64,000 nt of DNA from a virus: the IMG/VR virus record IMGVR_UViG_3300031578_000005, positions 62,001 to 126,000 of that record, one strand, 5' to 3'. The translations under genes were made by a program, and so were the position numbers. Shown piece by piece: positions 38,671 through 45,394 of this stretch. Each line of letters starts with the position of its first letter. The stretch's first letter is position 1. Under the pieces are notes generated by a model. It did no database searches. It had not been told where the DNA came from and saw nothing but the letters and a program-made list of their open reading frames with translations.

Positions 38671-38707
38671 AAACCCTTGTAACATCTACAGGGGTTTTTA
38701 CGTATAA
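38671..38707 (+). promoter_or_regulatory. Hybrid terminator-promoter
   Basis: AAACCC 38671-38676 and GGGGTTTTT 38691-38699 flank TGTAAC 38678-38683; CGTATAA 38701-38707 (N17). Drives the candidate small RNA at 38711, not an ORF. Confidence 0.82.
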
Positions 38708-38710
38708 TAA

Positions 38711-38800
38711 CTATATTGCAAGGGTTGGTGGCCACAAGCTATCGAGAGAGTGGACTCCAAAGCACCTGATATTCTAATTATTTAGACTCAAAGTAAATAA
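38711..38800 (+). ncRNA. Candidate small RNA, copy 1 of a two-member family
   Basis: No ORF follows this promoter before the next one at 38821. The sequence shares with 45061-45150 the 5' start CTATATTGCAAGG, an ATCG...AG...GACTCCAA core and a 3' TTATTTAGA. GGTG/CACC and CCAC/GTGG stems nest around the core. Likely an independent non-coding transcript; function unknown. Confidence 0.6.
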
Positions 38801-38820
38801 GGCTTTTAAACAAAAACTTC

Positions 38821-38849
38821 TGTAACATTTTTAAATAGAAATCGTATAA
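38821..38849 (+). promoter_or_regulatory. Phage-type promoter
   Basis: TGTAAC 38821-38826, N16, CGTATAA 38843-38849. Drives the DUF932-like gene. Confidence 0.85.
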
Positions 38850-38877
38850 TGGCTATAAACAAATTAAAACAATTACT

Positions 38878-39810
38878 ATGGAAACCAAAGCAAAAACAGA
38901 AAAACAGATTGAAAGGGACTTACAAAGGGCCGAAGTTAATAAGAGAAGATCAAATGCAAGTCCTAAGACAGTCAGCTTAAATGAGCTGTTATTCCCTGTT
39001 GATCTTACTGATGAAGAATTACCATCTAATTCTGAGTATAGTCGTAGGGTTATTGGTATTATTGGTGGTTCAGACTTTTTATTGAATCAGTGTTCACCCC
39101 GTTATGAACTGGTTAAGAACGTCGATATCTTTCCTGAAATTGAAAAGGTATTAAATGCCAATTCCATCATTTTTACACCTGAGTATAAACATGTTGAACA
39201 TGTAAAATTCTTTGCTGATTATCAACTCACTGATCCGGCTTTATCACATAGGATTATTGATAGCAACGATATTATTCAACCGATGTTAAGGGTTCAACAT
39301 TCATATAATGGCTTGACCAAATACAGAATTGTTTTTGGTTATTTCCGTTTGGTTTGTAGCAATGGTTTGGTTATTCCCGTTAAGGAAATGGCAGAATATA
39401 ATCTGGTTATTGTCGGTAAACACACCGAAAGCATTTTGCATTCATTTTCAAAATTGAATGAAATGTTAACAAACTTCTTCACCAACAAAAAAATTACTGC
39501 TGAAATTTTGTCAAAGTATGATGGCCTTGGTGGTCGCATGGTTGTAAAACCACAAGATCGCATTTTGGAGGTTTTAAAGGCCACGGGTATAAATGCTGTT
39601 GATAATTCAAAGTTCAATACCGTTGATAATATCATGGGTAGAATTAACGTTGAATTGAATCAAAATCTGGGTTATAAAGTCGTTAATGACTGGTTGGTTT
39701 ACAATGGTATTAACCAATACATAAATGACAATTCAGTTAACATCGCATCACCGGATAAACGTTCAGAAACCGATTCAAAAGTATTTGAGTACATGCTGGA
39801 ATATGCATAG
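38878..39810 (+). CDS. DUF932-like phage/plasmid protein
   Basis: 310 aa. VIGIIGGSDFLLNQCSPRYELVKNVDIFPEIEKVL, VQHSYNGLTKYRIVFGYFRLVCSNGLVIP and the C-terminal DRILEVLKATGINAVDNSKFNTVDNIMGRINVELNQ match the order of motifs in the DUF932/DUF945 (phage-plasmid TIGR03299-type) proteins, especially FRLVCSNG. The family is common on phages and conjugative plasmids; proposed roles in DNA metabolism or anti-defence are unproven. Own promoter and a strong terminator at 39828. Confidence 0.78.
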   Translation: METKAKTEKQIERDLQRAEVNKRRSNASPKTVSLNELLFPVDLTDEELPSNSEYSRRVIGIIGGSDFLLNQCSPRYELVKNVDIFPEIEKVLNANSIIFTPEYKHVEHVKFFADYQLTDPALSHRIIDSNDIIQPMLRVQHSYNGLTKYRIVFGYFRLVCSNGLVIPVKEMAEYNLVIVGKHTESILHSFSKLNEMLTNFFTNKKITAEILSKYDGLGGRMVVKPQDRILEVLKATGINAVDNSKFNTVDNIMGRINVELNQNLGYKVVNDWLVYNGINQYINDNSVNIASPDKRSETDSKVFEYMLEYA

Positions 39811-39827
39811 GTCAATGTACAATAATT

Positions 39828-39856
39828 GAGGTAGTATATAATGTACTACCTCTTTT
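39828..39856 (+). terminator. Intrinsic terminator
   Basis: GAGGTAGTA 39828-39836 and TACTACCTC 39844-39852, perfect, then TTTT that merges with the next -35 box. Confidence 0.88.
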
Positions 39857-39885
39857 GTAACATTTTCTGATAAAAATCCGTATAA
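39856..39885 (+). promoter_or_regulatory. Phage-type promoter
   Basis: TGTAAC 39856-39861, N17, CGTATAA 39879-39885. Confidence 0.85.
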
Positions 39886-39912
39886 GTACATATAAACCAA
39901 AACATCAAAGCA

Positions 39913-40293
39913 ATGAAAAAATCACTGGAATTATTAAGGAAGGGTTTTCAATCATCATCGGGTTTAACACCTGAGTTTGTACAGTTTTTCAGAACTTTCA
40001 AAAGTGAGTTCACCAAAGAATTAAAAAGTATTGGTGCAACGGCAATTGTTTTCAGCCGTGGTCATTTTTACTTGTCGGGTTTTTTCACTGTTGACGATCA
40101 GATATGGTATTTTAGCCTTAGCGATGTACGTGGCATGGATTATAGTTTAGTCCATAATCCCGATAGTTGTATGAGTAAATTACTGTATCGTACAGCAACG
40201 TCTTATAAGGATTATACTGGTGGTCAAAACAGATATGCAGTTATTAAAAAGGGCATGGCCGAAAATATGTGCTGGTCATTCAAGGCCATATAA
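39913..40293 (+). CDS. Hypothetical protein, 126 aa
   Basis: LLRKGFQSSSGLTPEFVQFFRTFKSEFTKELKSIGATAIVFSRGHFYLSGFFTVDDQIWYFSLSDVRG...LLYRTATSYKDYTGGQN. A known kind of Bacteroidota phage protein (core GHFYLSGFF), role unknown. Basic, no membrane segment. Confidence 0.72.
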   Translation: MKKSLELLRKGFQSSSGLTPEFVQFFRTFKSEFTKELKSIGATAIVFSRGHFYLSGFFTVDDQIWYFSLSDVRGMDYSLVHNPDSCMSKLLYRTATSYKDYTGGQNRYAVIKKGMAENMCWSFKAI

Positions 40294-40312
40294 TTTTAAT
40301 TAAAAATATTTA

Positions 40313-40350
40313 AAATTCCCTGTAACAATTACGGGGGTTTTTTCGTATAA
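40313..40350 (+). promoter_or_regulatory. Hybrid terminator-promoter (weak hairpin)
   Basis: TGTAAC 40321-40326, N17, CGTATAA 40344-40350. CCC upstream and GGGGG within the spacer can pair, with a T-run after. Confidence 0.75.
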
Positions 40351-40379
40351 GTACATATAAACCAATTAAATCTATTGCA

Positions 40380-40754
40380 ATGACAGCTATAATAAAAGAA
40401 AAAGTTTTAGAGGGCAATAAACTCATTGCTGAATTTATGAGCCTAAAAGCTATGGAAGTGGCCAAAGGAATGCTAGATATAAAATACGAACATAACTTTA
40501 CAACACATGGATTCAAAGAGCAAACCCACGAAGGATGCTTATTATTTCATTCATCTTGGGATTGGCTTATGCCAGTTATAAACAAAGCAATTGATTATGG
40601 TTTTCATTATCAATTAGCTAATGGTGAGATAACTTGCTGGGCTGATGGTATGTATAAATATTATGCACCATATACGTCAGACAATGAAATATTAACAAAT
40701 TGTTGGGTTGCAGTAGTAGAATTTATTAAATGGTATAATAACAATAAATATTAA
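40380..40754 (+). CDS. Hypothetical protein, 124 aa
   Basis: Helical N-half (KEKVLEGNKLIAEFMSLKAMEVAKGMLD), then HEGCLLFHSSWDWLMPVINKAIDYGFHYQLANGE. Recurrent in phages of Bacteroidota in my memory (SWDWLMPVV core), unnamed. Four nt before the micro-ORF at 40759. Confidence 0.7.
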   Translation: MTAIIKEKVLEGNKLIAEFMSLKAMEVAKGMLDIKYEHNFTTHGFKEQTHEGCLLFHSSWDWLMPVINKAIDYGFHYQLANGEITCWADGMYKYYAPYTSDNEILTNCWVAVVEFIKWYNNNKY

Positions 40755-40758
40755 AACA

Positions 40759-40887
40759 ATGATTTATATTTTAACTATTGTTGGTGTTATAGTCGGAATC
40801 AATCTGATATTGTTCGGATATGTTCTATGAAAATTGTACAAATGGTCAAAGGATATTCATCCTAAAGATCAAAATGATGAAGTGTAA
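40759..40887 (+). CDS. Micro membrane protein with an in-frame UGA
   Basis: MIYILTIVGVIVGINLILFG is one transmembrane helix; the frame meets TGA at 40828-40830 (23 aa) and, if read through, continues in frame for 19 more codons (KLYKWSKDIHPKD...) to TAA at 40885-40887, giving a natural cytoplasmic tail. A point mutation to stop, or readthrough, are both possible. Final TAA overlaps the next -35 box. Confidence 0.45.
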
Positions 40888-40911
40888 CATCTACTGATAA
40901 TGTTCGTATAA
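40883..40911 (+). promoter_or_regulatory. Phage-type promoter
   Basis: TGTAAC 40883-40888, N16, CGTATAA 40905-40911. Confidence 0.85.
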
Positions 40912-40942
40912 CAACTATAAAAAACAATTAAATTTTACGATA

Positions 40943-41713
40943 ATGAAAATTTCAACATTAAAAATATTACTAAAATATTGCACTAAAGATCAGATTAGAA
41001 ATGCTGATTTTAGTGGTGCTAATTTTAGTCGTGCTGATTTTAGTGGTGCTGATTTTAGACATGCTAATTTTAGTGGTGCTGATTTTGGTTATGCTAATTT
41101 TAGAGATGCTAATTTTAGACATGCTGATTTTAGTGGTGCTGATTTTGGTTATGCTGATTTTAGAGATGCTGATTTTAGACATGCTGATTTTAGTGGTGCT
41201 GATTTTAGTGGTGCTAATTTTAGTTATGCTAATTTTAGAGATGCTAATTTTGGTTATGCTAATTTTAGTTATGCTAATTTTGGTTATGCTAATTTTAGAG
41301 ATGCTAATTTTGGTTATGCTAATTTTAGTGGTGCTGATTTTAGTCGTGCTGATTTTAGTATAATAATTAATGAAAATACTTTTGGTTTAACAATTAATTG
41401 TCCTTTAGAAGGATCATTTATTGGATATAAGAAAACCGGTGGCTATATCATTGTACTTGAAATATGTAGTGATTCAAAAAGAAGTTCAGCCACTACATAT
41501 AAATGTCGTGCATCAAAAACTAAAACAATAAGAATTGAAAATATTGATAAAACAATTGCTGATATTACGAAGATTTCTAGTGGTTATGATTCAAATTTTA
41601 TTTATGAAATTGGTAAAATAAATGAAGTTAATAATTTTGATGATAATCGTTGGAATGAATGCTCAACAGGAATACATTTTTTCATGTCACGTCAAATGGC
41701 AGTTAATTATTAA
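40943..41713 (+). CDS. Pentapeptide-repeat protein with DUF5758-like C-terminus
   Basis: 256 aa. Residues 19-143 are about 25 pentapeptides of the form A(D/N)F(S/R/G)x, which fold as a right-handed quadrilateral beta-helix. The C-terminal 110 residues (CPLEGSFIGYKKTGGYIIVLEI...SSATTYKCRASK...ECSTGIHFFMSRQMAVNY) match the domain often attached to such repeats. Some pentapeptide proteins mimic DNA and protect gyrase; whether this one does is unknown. The repeat DNA (15-bp units, 41002-41360) is nearly uniform, so recently expanded. Confidence 0.85.
   Translation: MKISTLKILLKYCTKDQIRNADFSGANFSRADFSGADFRHANFSGADFGYANFRDANFRHADFSGADFGYADFRDADFRHADFSGADFSGANFSYANFRDANFGYANFSYANFGYANFRDANFGYANFSGADFSRADFSIIINENTFGLTINCPLEGSFIGYKKTGGYIIVLEICSDSKRSSATTYKCRASKTKTIRIENIDKTIADITKISSGYDSNFIYEIGKINEVNNFDDNRWNECSTGIHFFMSRQMAVNY
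41002..41360. repeat. 15-bp coding repeat tract
   Basis: About 24 units of GCTRATTTTRGNNRT type encoding the pentapeptides; very low divergence between units. Confidence 0.9.
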
Positions 41714-41742
41714 CCAGTAACAACCAATTAAATTTTACGATA

Positions 41743-41994
41743 ATGAAAAGAATTCTATTGAATATATTAATCGTGGTTACGACAATACTAAATACAGTCG
41801 TACTTATTGTTGTAATAAACTTATTAAGTTGTGATAACATCTTTGAAAGTATGGTCTTTATTTCAAAATATAACTTATTTCAATACCTATGGGTTATTAG
41901 CTTATCAATAGCTATTACAAGCATATTACTACTGTATTTATTGGCAGTTATTAATAATCGTCATCACCTGAAAAATACTGATCAAATACTGTAA
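41743..41994 (+). CDS. Small membrane protein, two helices, 83 aa
   Basis: Helix 1 at about residues 4-27 (ILLNILIVVTTILNTVVLIVVINLL), helix 2 at 44-69 (LFQYLWVISLSIAITSILLLYLLAVI), short soluble ends. Not recognised. Co-transcribed with the pentapeptide gene (29 nt apart); stop inside the next promoter. Confidence 0.65.
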   Translation: MKRILLNILIVVTTILNTVVLIVVINLLSCDNIFESMVFISKYNLFQYLWVISLSIAITSILLLYLLAVINNRHHLKNTDQIL

Positions 41995-42018
41995 CCTTTT
42001 CAGGTCAATGTCCGTATA
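41990..42018 (+). promoter_or_regulatory. Phage-type promoter, class A
   Basis: TGTAAC 41990-41995, N17, CGTATA 42013-42018. Confidence 0.84.
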
Positions 42019-42056
42019 GTAATTATAAGCAATGTACTAATTTAAAATTTAATGTC

Positions 42057-42458
42057 ATGCCAAATGTATTAACAACAAAAGAATATCAAGATATTGAAAA
42101 TAAGTTTTCAGATAAAATGTTCTTGACATTAACCAAAGTAAAACAATATGAACTTAAACCTTATGGCAAGTTCGTATTAAAATGGAAAATAAGAGGTCAT
42201 GAAACGCCCAATCAAATTGCAATATCTGAGGTGGATTTGGATCATGGTGAAGCAATGCCAATGACAGAATCCCAAGAAAAGGCGGTTGTTAAAATGATGA
42301 AACAATTCAAAACCGATATTTTAACTGATGGTAATAAATTTTTTACTCGAACCAATTCGGGTTTGACACCTATTTGGCATAAAAAACTATCAATGTACAA
42401 GAGTGACGAAGCATTTAAAACTGTTGTCGATGACGGTCATTCATTTGGAAAGAAATAA
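42057..42458 (+). CDS. Hypothetical protein, 133 aa
   Basis: Not recognised. KFVLKWKIRGHETPNQIAISEVDLDHGEAMPMTESQEKAVVKMMKQF, then GLTPIWHKKLSMYKSDEAF. Predicted alpha/beta. Monocistronic with terminator at 42496. Confidence 0.66.
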   Translation: MPNVLTTKEYQDIENKFSDKMFLTLTKVKQYELKPYGKFVLKWKIRGHETPNQIAISEVDLDHGEAMPMTESQEKAVVKMMKQFKTDILTDGNKFFTRTNSGLTPIWHKKLSMYKSDEAFKTVVDDGHSFGKK

Positions 42459-42495
42459 AAATATTTATGTTTGCTTGCTTGGTTTTATTGGTTTA

Positions 42496-42522
42496 CCCCG
42501 TGCTGATTACACGGGTTTTTTT
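42496..42522 (+). terminator. Intrinsic terminator
   Basis: ACCCCGTG ending 42502 pairs with CACGGGTT from 42510, then T7. The following 90 nt to 42613 hold nothing recognisable. Confidence 0.85.
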
Positions 42523-42613
42523 ATTTGATTAAATTAAATGCATTAATAATTAACAATGCTTGTAAATTCAAAAAATTTTAATTAATATTGTCTAACTAAA
42601 AAAATTCGTAATT

Positions 42614-42814
42614 ATGAGTAGCGATGAAGCAATTCAATTAATGGTAAGTGGTAAAAGAGTTAAACACAATTATTTTGCAGATAATGAATATATTTACATG
42701 ATCGATAATAACTTATTTGATGAAGTGGGTTTGAATTTAGGCAATGTACATGAGTTCTTTGCAGTAAGACCATTAATGAAAGATTGCTGGAGTGAATGTA
42801 CATATAGTAATTAA
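42614..42814 (+). CDS. Small protein, 66 aa
   Basis: MSSDEAIQLMVSGKRVKHNYFADNEYIYMIDNNLFDEVG...: a short family seen in several phages (core A...M..GK.V.H.YF...EYI). Function unknown. No phage-type promoter directly upstream. Confidence 0.68.
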   Translation: MSSDEAIQLMVSGKRVKHNYFADNEYIYMIDNNLFDEVGLNLGNVHEFFAVRPLMKDCWSECTYSN

Positions 42815-42823
42815 AAACACTTT

Positions 42824-42852
42824 TGTAACAATAACAGGATTTTAACGTATAA
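42824..42852 (+). promoter_or_regulatory. Phage-type promoter
   Basis: TGTAAC 42824-42829, N16, CGTATAA 42846-42852; ATG only 11 nt on, so a very short leader. Confidence 0.84.
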
Positions 42853-42862
42853 TAAAATAAAA

Positions 42863-43159
42863 ATGAAAAAGTTAATCAGTCAAGATAAAATTGATACTGC
42901 GGCAGATCAATACGCTAGTGCACTTTATAATAGTTTTGACGATATCCGTGGATATAGTGTTGCTGAAACTGGTTTTCAAAATGGCTGTGAATTTGTTGAA
43001 AAAGAATTTGAACAATTTGCAGTTGATTTTGCTGATTTTCTTAAAGATATTGTTATTGACGTAAATCCATTTGGTGACAATAAATGGGTATGTATTGATG
43101 GCACGGATAAAAGTTCTAAAGAACTATTTGATGAATTTATTAATAGCGATTCTTTGTAA
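42863..43159 (+). CDS. Hypothetical acidic protein, 98 aa
   Basis: Not recognised. AADQYASALYNSFDDIRGYSVAETGFQNGCEFVEKEFEQFAVDFADFLKD; helical and acidic. Stop inside the -35 box of the ncRNA promoter. Confidence 0.64.
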   Translation: MKKLISQDKIDTAADQYASALYNSFDDIRGYSVAETGFQNGCEFVEKEFEQFAVDFADFLKDIVIDVNPFGDNKWVCIDGTDKSSKELFDEFINSDSL

Positions 43160-43183
43160 CATTTCCTGATATCATACGTATTA
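43155..43183 (+). promoter_or_regulatory. Phage-type promoter for a non-coding transcript
   Basis: TGTAAC 43155-43160, N16, CGTATTA from 43177. No ORF follows for 400 nt. Confidence 0.82.
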
Positions 43184-43189
43184 TTAACT

Positions 43190-43532
43190 GTAAGCAAGCT
43201 AAGCTTGCAAAAACAAATGCTCTTTAAATCTTAAACTATGTTAAACATGAATAGACCAATAAGAGGTTCCCCATAAAAGATGGATATAGATAAATATGAT
43301 ATAATAAGATAGATAGACGGTAATTAAAAATTCGTTCGGTATCTGCCCTCGGCTTTGGGAAACTGGCCAGTCCCTGCCAATATATGAATGCTTTCGGCCC
43401 TCGGAAATATTTTAATTGTCCTCAACCCACCAAGGTGATCGGACACAACCGAAAGCGCAAATAATACCATCGGGCACTCTCGAACGAAATTTTATCCCTC
43501 ACAGACGAATTTAAAAAATCTGTGAGGGTTTT
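43190..43532 (+). ncRNA. Structured non-coding RNA, about 340 nt with terminator
   Basis: Between promoter and terminator there is no ORF. The core closes with TTCGTTCG (43331-43338)/CGAACGAA (43481-43488); inside are TGCCC/GGGCA (43344-43348/43472-43476), a hairpin GGC-GGGA/TCCC-GCC (43351-43378) and a long arm GCTTTCGG/CCGAAAGC (43390-43397/43449-43456) topped by TGTCC/GGACA. G+C is well above its surroundings. It does not match RNase P, tmRNA or 6S signatures I know. Probably a new RNA class. Confidence 0.72.
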
Positions 43533-43534
43533 TT
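43496..43534 (+). terminator. Intrinsic terminator of the ncRNA
   Basis: CCCTCACAGA 43496-43505 with TCTGTGAGGG 43519-43528, perfect 10 bp, then T-run. Confidence 0.93.
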
Positions 43535-43538
43535 ATTT

Positions 43539-43567
43539 TGTAACATTTCCTGATAAATTTCGTATAA
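43539..43567 (+). promoter_or_regulatory. Phage-type promoter
   Basis: TGTAAC 43539-43544, N16, CGTATAA 43561-43567. Confidence 0.85.
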
Positions 43568-43596
43568 TAACTATAAACCAATTAAATTATAAGACA

Positions 43597-43779
43597 ATGA
43601 AAAGTATAATTGTAAAGAACATAACAGTTCAATTCGATTCTGATGATGAAGGAGCTGATAAACATACAGCATTAAATATGCTTGATGAAATGAATAGTGT
43701 CTTACAGGAAAAATTTCCAGATGCACAACCACAAATTTTTGTTAGTACAATTGTAGATGACGATATTGAAATTGCCTAA
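43597..43779 (+). CDS. Small protein, 60 aa
   Basis: Not recognised. Start at ATG 43597 after the promoter (a longer frame would begin inside the terminator). KSIIVKNITVQFDSDDEGADKHTALNMLDEMN..., acidic alpha/beta. Confidence 0.62.
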   Translation: MKSIIVKNITVQFDSDDEGADKHTALNMLDEMNSVLQEKFPDAQPQIFVSTIVDDDIEIA

Positions 43780-43792
43780 ACTAATTTTAATT

Positions 43793-43829
43793 AATTCCCC
43801 TGTAACAATTGCGGGGATTTTACGTATAA
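43793..43829 (+). promoter_or_regulatory. Hybrid terminator-promoter
   Basis: AATTCCCC 43793-43800 and GGGGATTT 43813-43820 flank TGTAAC 43801-43806; CGTATAA 43823-43829 (N16). Drives the candidate RNA at 43836. Confidence 0.8.
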
Positions 43830-43835
43830 TAACCA

Positions 43836-44013
43836 TAACGATATATGTGATGATTAATTCTCACATGGTGTTATGCAAGTGGGCTAATGAAAAATCAGTT
43901 CTGCCCCGAAACAAAAAACTCCAAGTGGTTAGGCCACCAGAGGTTATATGATGCTTTAGGGTTTTAAGTGAAAAATATAACCAGTTGAGAATTATGCATA
44001 ACGGAATGAAGCG
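43836..44013 (+). ncRNA. Candidate structured RNA
   Basis: TAATTCTCA (43855-43863) pairs with TGAGAATTA (43986-43994); GTTATGC (43870-43876) can also pair with GCATAAC (43996-44002); GTGG-TTAG-GCCAC and GGGC/GCCC hairpins lie inside. A frame crossing it (43757-43951) does not look coding. Promoter before, terminator after. Confidence 0.5.
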
Positions 44014-44043
44014 ATGGGTGTTTAATTTAAACACCCATTTTTT
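44014..44043 (+). terminator. Intrinsic terminator
   Basis: ATGGGTGTTTA with TAAACACCCAT (44014-44038), perfect 11 bp, then T6. Confidence 0.92.
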
Positions 44044-44069
44044 ATATAATAAAATTACATTATTATTTT

Positions 44070-44098
44070 TGTAACATCAACAGTTAAAATTCGTATAA
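44070..44098 (+). promoter_or_regulatory. Phage-type promoter
   Basis: TGTAAC 44070-44075, N16, CGTATAA 44092-44098. Confidence 0.85.
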
Positions 44099-44126
44099 TA
44101 ACTATAAACCAATTAAAATCTGAATT

Positions 44127-44357
44127 ATGTTCGAAGCATTAAGTGATTCAATAGTAAAAGAAACTCCAAGTAAATTTCAGCAATTCTTTGGAGCAAAAGA
44201 TAAAATCTATGTTACCAAATTTCAAAGGCATTGGATCGACAATAGCTTGGTTTGGTACAATAAGAAAACTGGTAAACATATCAGTCCAGTATCAAAAACA
44301 CATGAAAAAATCAATGCCGCTGTTATTATCAGAGAAATTGCTGAAAATAAATCATAA
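44127..44357 (+). CDS. Small basic protein, 76 aa
   Basis: Not recognised. PSKFQQFFGAKDKIYVTKFQRHWIDNSLVWYNKKTGKHISPVSKTHEKINAA; basic, helix then loop then helix. Confidence 0.63.
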   Translation: MFEALSDSIVKETPSKFQQFFGAKDKIYVTKFQRHWIDNSLVWYNKKTGKHISPVSKTHEKINAAVIIREIAENKS

Positions 44358-44369
44358 TATCAACAGTTA

Positions 44370-44408
44370 AAAATCCCCTGTAACAACTATGGGGATTTTT
44401 ACGTATAA
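44370..44408 (+). promoter_or_regulatory. Hybrid terminator-promoter
   Basis: AAAATCCCC 44370-44378 and GGGGATTTT 44391-44399 form a 9-bp stem around TGTAAC (44379-44384); CGTATAA 44402-44408 (N17). Confidence 0.85.
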
Positions 44409-44437
44409 CTATCATAAACCAATTAATACTATTTATC

Positions 44438-44656
44438 ATGACAGTTAAAGCCAGCATTGTAGTAATGAGCCATTTATCTGATGCTCAAATTGAAGTGAGT
44501 TTTGATAAGAATCAAGCCAGACAACGAATGAATTTTGTTAAATACATTATCTTACAAACAGGTGGAAACCTCACACAAGAAATTAATCCCGATGAACTTT
44601 GGGAAAGGTTTAATCTGAAAGATGAAGTCAATCTAAGTAAGCTAAAAACCTCATAA
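44438..44656 (+). CDS. Small protein, 72 aa
   Basis: VKASIVVMSHLSDAQIEVSFDKNQARQRMNFVKYIILQTGGNLTQEINPDELWERF. A beta hairpin then helices; recurrent small phage protein, unnamed. Confidence 0.66.
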   Translation: MTVKASIVVMSHLSDAQIEVSFDKNQARQRMNFVKYIILQTGGNLTQEINPDELWERFNLKDEVNLSKLKTS

Positions 44657-44675
44657 CAATTACAGGGAGTTTTTG
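44644..44675 (+). terminator. Hybrid-type hairpin lacking the -10 box
   Basis: AAAACCTC and GGGAGTTTTT flank CATAAC, as in the hybrid elements, but no CGTATAA follows; the working promoter begins at 44674. Looks like a decayed or pure-terminator version. Confidence 0.55.
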
Positions 44676-44703
44676 TAACATTTTTATTTAAAAAAACGTA
44701 TTA
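44674..44703 (+). promoter_or_regulatory. Phage-type promoter
   Basis: TGTAAC 44674-44679, N17, CGTATTA from 44697. Confidence 0.82.
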
Positions 44704-44741
44704 TTAATATAATCTGATTATGTAATTTAAATCAATTTAAT

Positions 44742-44972
44742 ATGGCAAACTTTAAACTAGTTATTGAAATTGAACTCGATGCTGAAAATCCATTAGATGC
44801 CGCAAAAGAGTTTAAGAATTGGGTGAAAGAAGAATATGATTTTCAATCATACGTATTCTTCTTTCAAAACACTGAAACCAAAGAACTATTTTCTGTAGAT
44901 TTGAGTGAAGATGACGAAGATGCGGTTTTACCTGTTGATCTTTGCGATTATCAACCAGAGATTGAAAAATAA
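44742..44972 (+). CDS. Small acidic protein, 76 aa
   Basis: Not recognised. FKLVIEIELDAENPLDAAKEFKNWVKEEYDFQSYVFFFQNTETKELFSVDLSEDDEDAV: beta-alpha-beta with a strongly acidic tail. Confidence 0.66.
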   Translation: MANFKLVIEIELDAENPLDAAKEFKNWVKEEYDFQSYVFFFQNTETKELFSVDLSEDDEDAVLPVDLCDYQPEIEK

Positions 44973-44979
44973 CTACATT

Positions 44980-45020
44980 AACAAATCTGGTGATAGGTTG
45001 TTATTATCACTAGATTTGTT
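44980..45020 (+). terminator. Long inverted repeat terminator
   Basis: Arms AACAAATCTGGTGATA (from 44980) and TATCACTAGATTTGTT (to 45020) pair over 16 bp with wobble. Followed by the next promoter. Confidence 0.75.
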
Positions 45021-45028
45021 AATATTTT

Positions 45029-45057
45029 CGTAACATTTTTATTTAAAAAACGTATAA
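45029..45057 (+). promoter_or_regulatory. Phage-type promoter for a small RNA
   Basis: CGTAAC 45029-45034, N16, CGTATAA 45051-45057. Confidence 0.82.
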
Positions 45058-45060
45058 TAA

Positions 45061-45150
45061 CTATATTGCAAGGCACGATGCTCCAAAGGTATCGGACAGT
45101 AGACTCCAAGGTGCCTTATACTTTGCTTATTTAGAACGATAATAAATAAC
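45061..45150 (+). ncRNA. Candidate small RNA, copy 2
   Basis: Begins CTATATTGCAAGG like 38711. AAGGCAC (45070-45076) pairs perfectly with GTGCCTT (45111-45117), extended by GCA/TGC outside a bulge. The shared ATCGGACAGTAGACTCCAA core lies in the loop. No ORF before the next promoter. Confidence 0.62.
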
Positions 45151-45157
45151 TGATTTT

Positions 45158-45187
45158 CGTAACTTATTTTAAATAAAAACGTATTAT
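45158..45187 (+). promoter_or_regulatory. Phage-type promoter
   Basis: CGTAAC 45158-45163, N16, CGTATTA from 45180. Confidence 0.8.
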
Positions 45188-45205
45188 AACTACAAACCGA
45201 AAATT

Positions 45206-45394
45206 ATGAGTAATACATCACCATTAGAACAAGTACCATGCCGAATTAAATATTATCTATTGGATTGGAAAGATACTTATATGAAAGAGTATATTGAAAA
45301 ATATGGTGATGTTAGTTTACATAATTTAACCAAGTTACAATTACAGGAATTATTTAATTACATCACAACCACAGATTTAAATACGTTTTTGTAA
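45206..45394 (+). CDS. Small protein, 62 aa
   Basis: Not recognised. Helical, with LEQVPCRIKYYLLDWKDTYMKEYIEKYGDVSLHNL. Stop inside the next -35 box. Confidence 0.62.
   Translation: MSNTSPLEQVPCRIKYYLLDWKDTYMKEYIEKYGDVSLHNLTKLQLQELFNYITTTDLNTFL

Noticed and set aside
41001-41363. Open frame of Leu/Ile/Val repeats over the pentapeptide tract
   Set aside because: It is the out-of-frame reading of the 15-bp repeat; the other frame gives a full pentapeptide protein with a conserved C-terminal domain.
40959-41363. CRISPR array
   Set aside because: The repeats are contiguous in-frame coding units without spacers; the same holds for 50121-50418.
43190-43532. RNase P, tmRNA or 6S RNA identity for the 43.2-kb RNA
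   Set aside because: No RNase P core motifs, no tRNA-like domain or tag ORF, and a multi-branched rather than rod-like fold with no open central bubble.
43757-43951. 64-codon open frame
   Set aside because: It crosses a terminator-promoter element and a structured RNA; no start context and odd composition.
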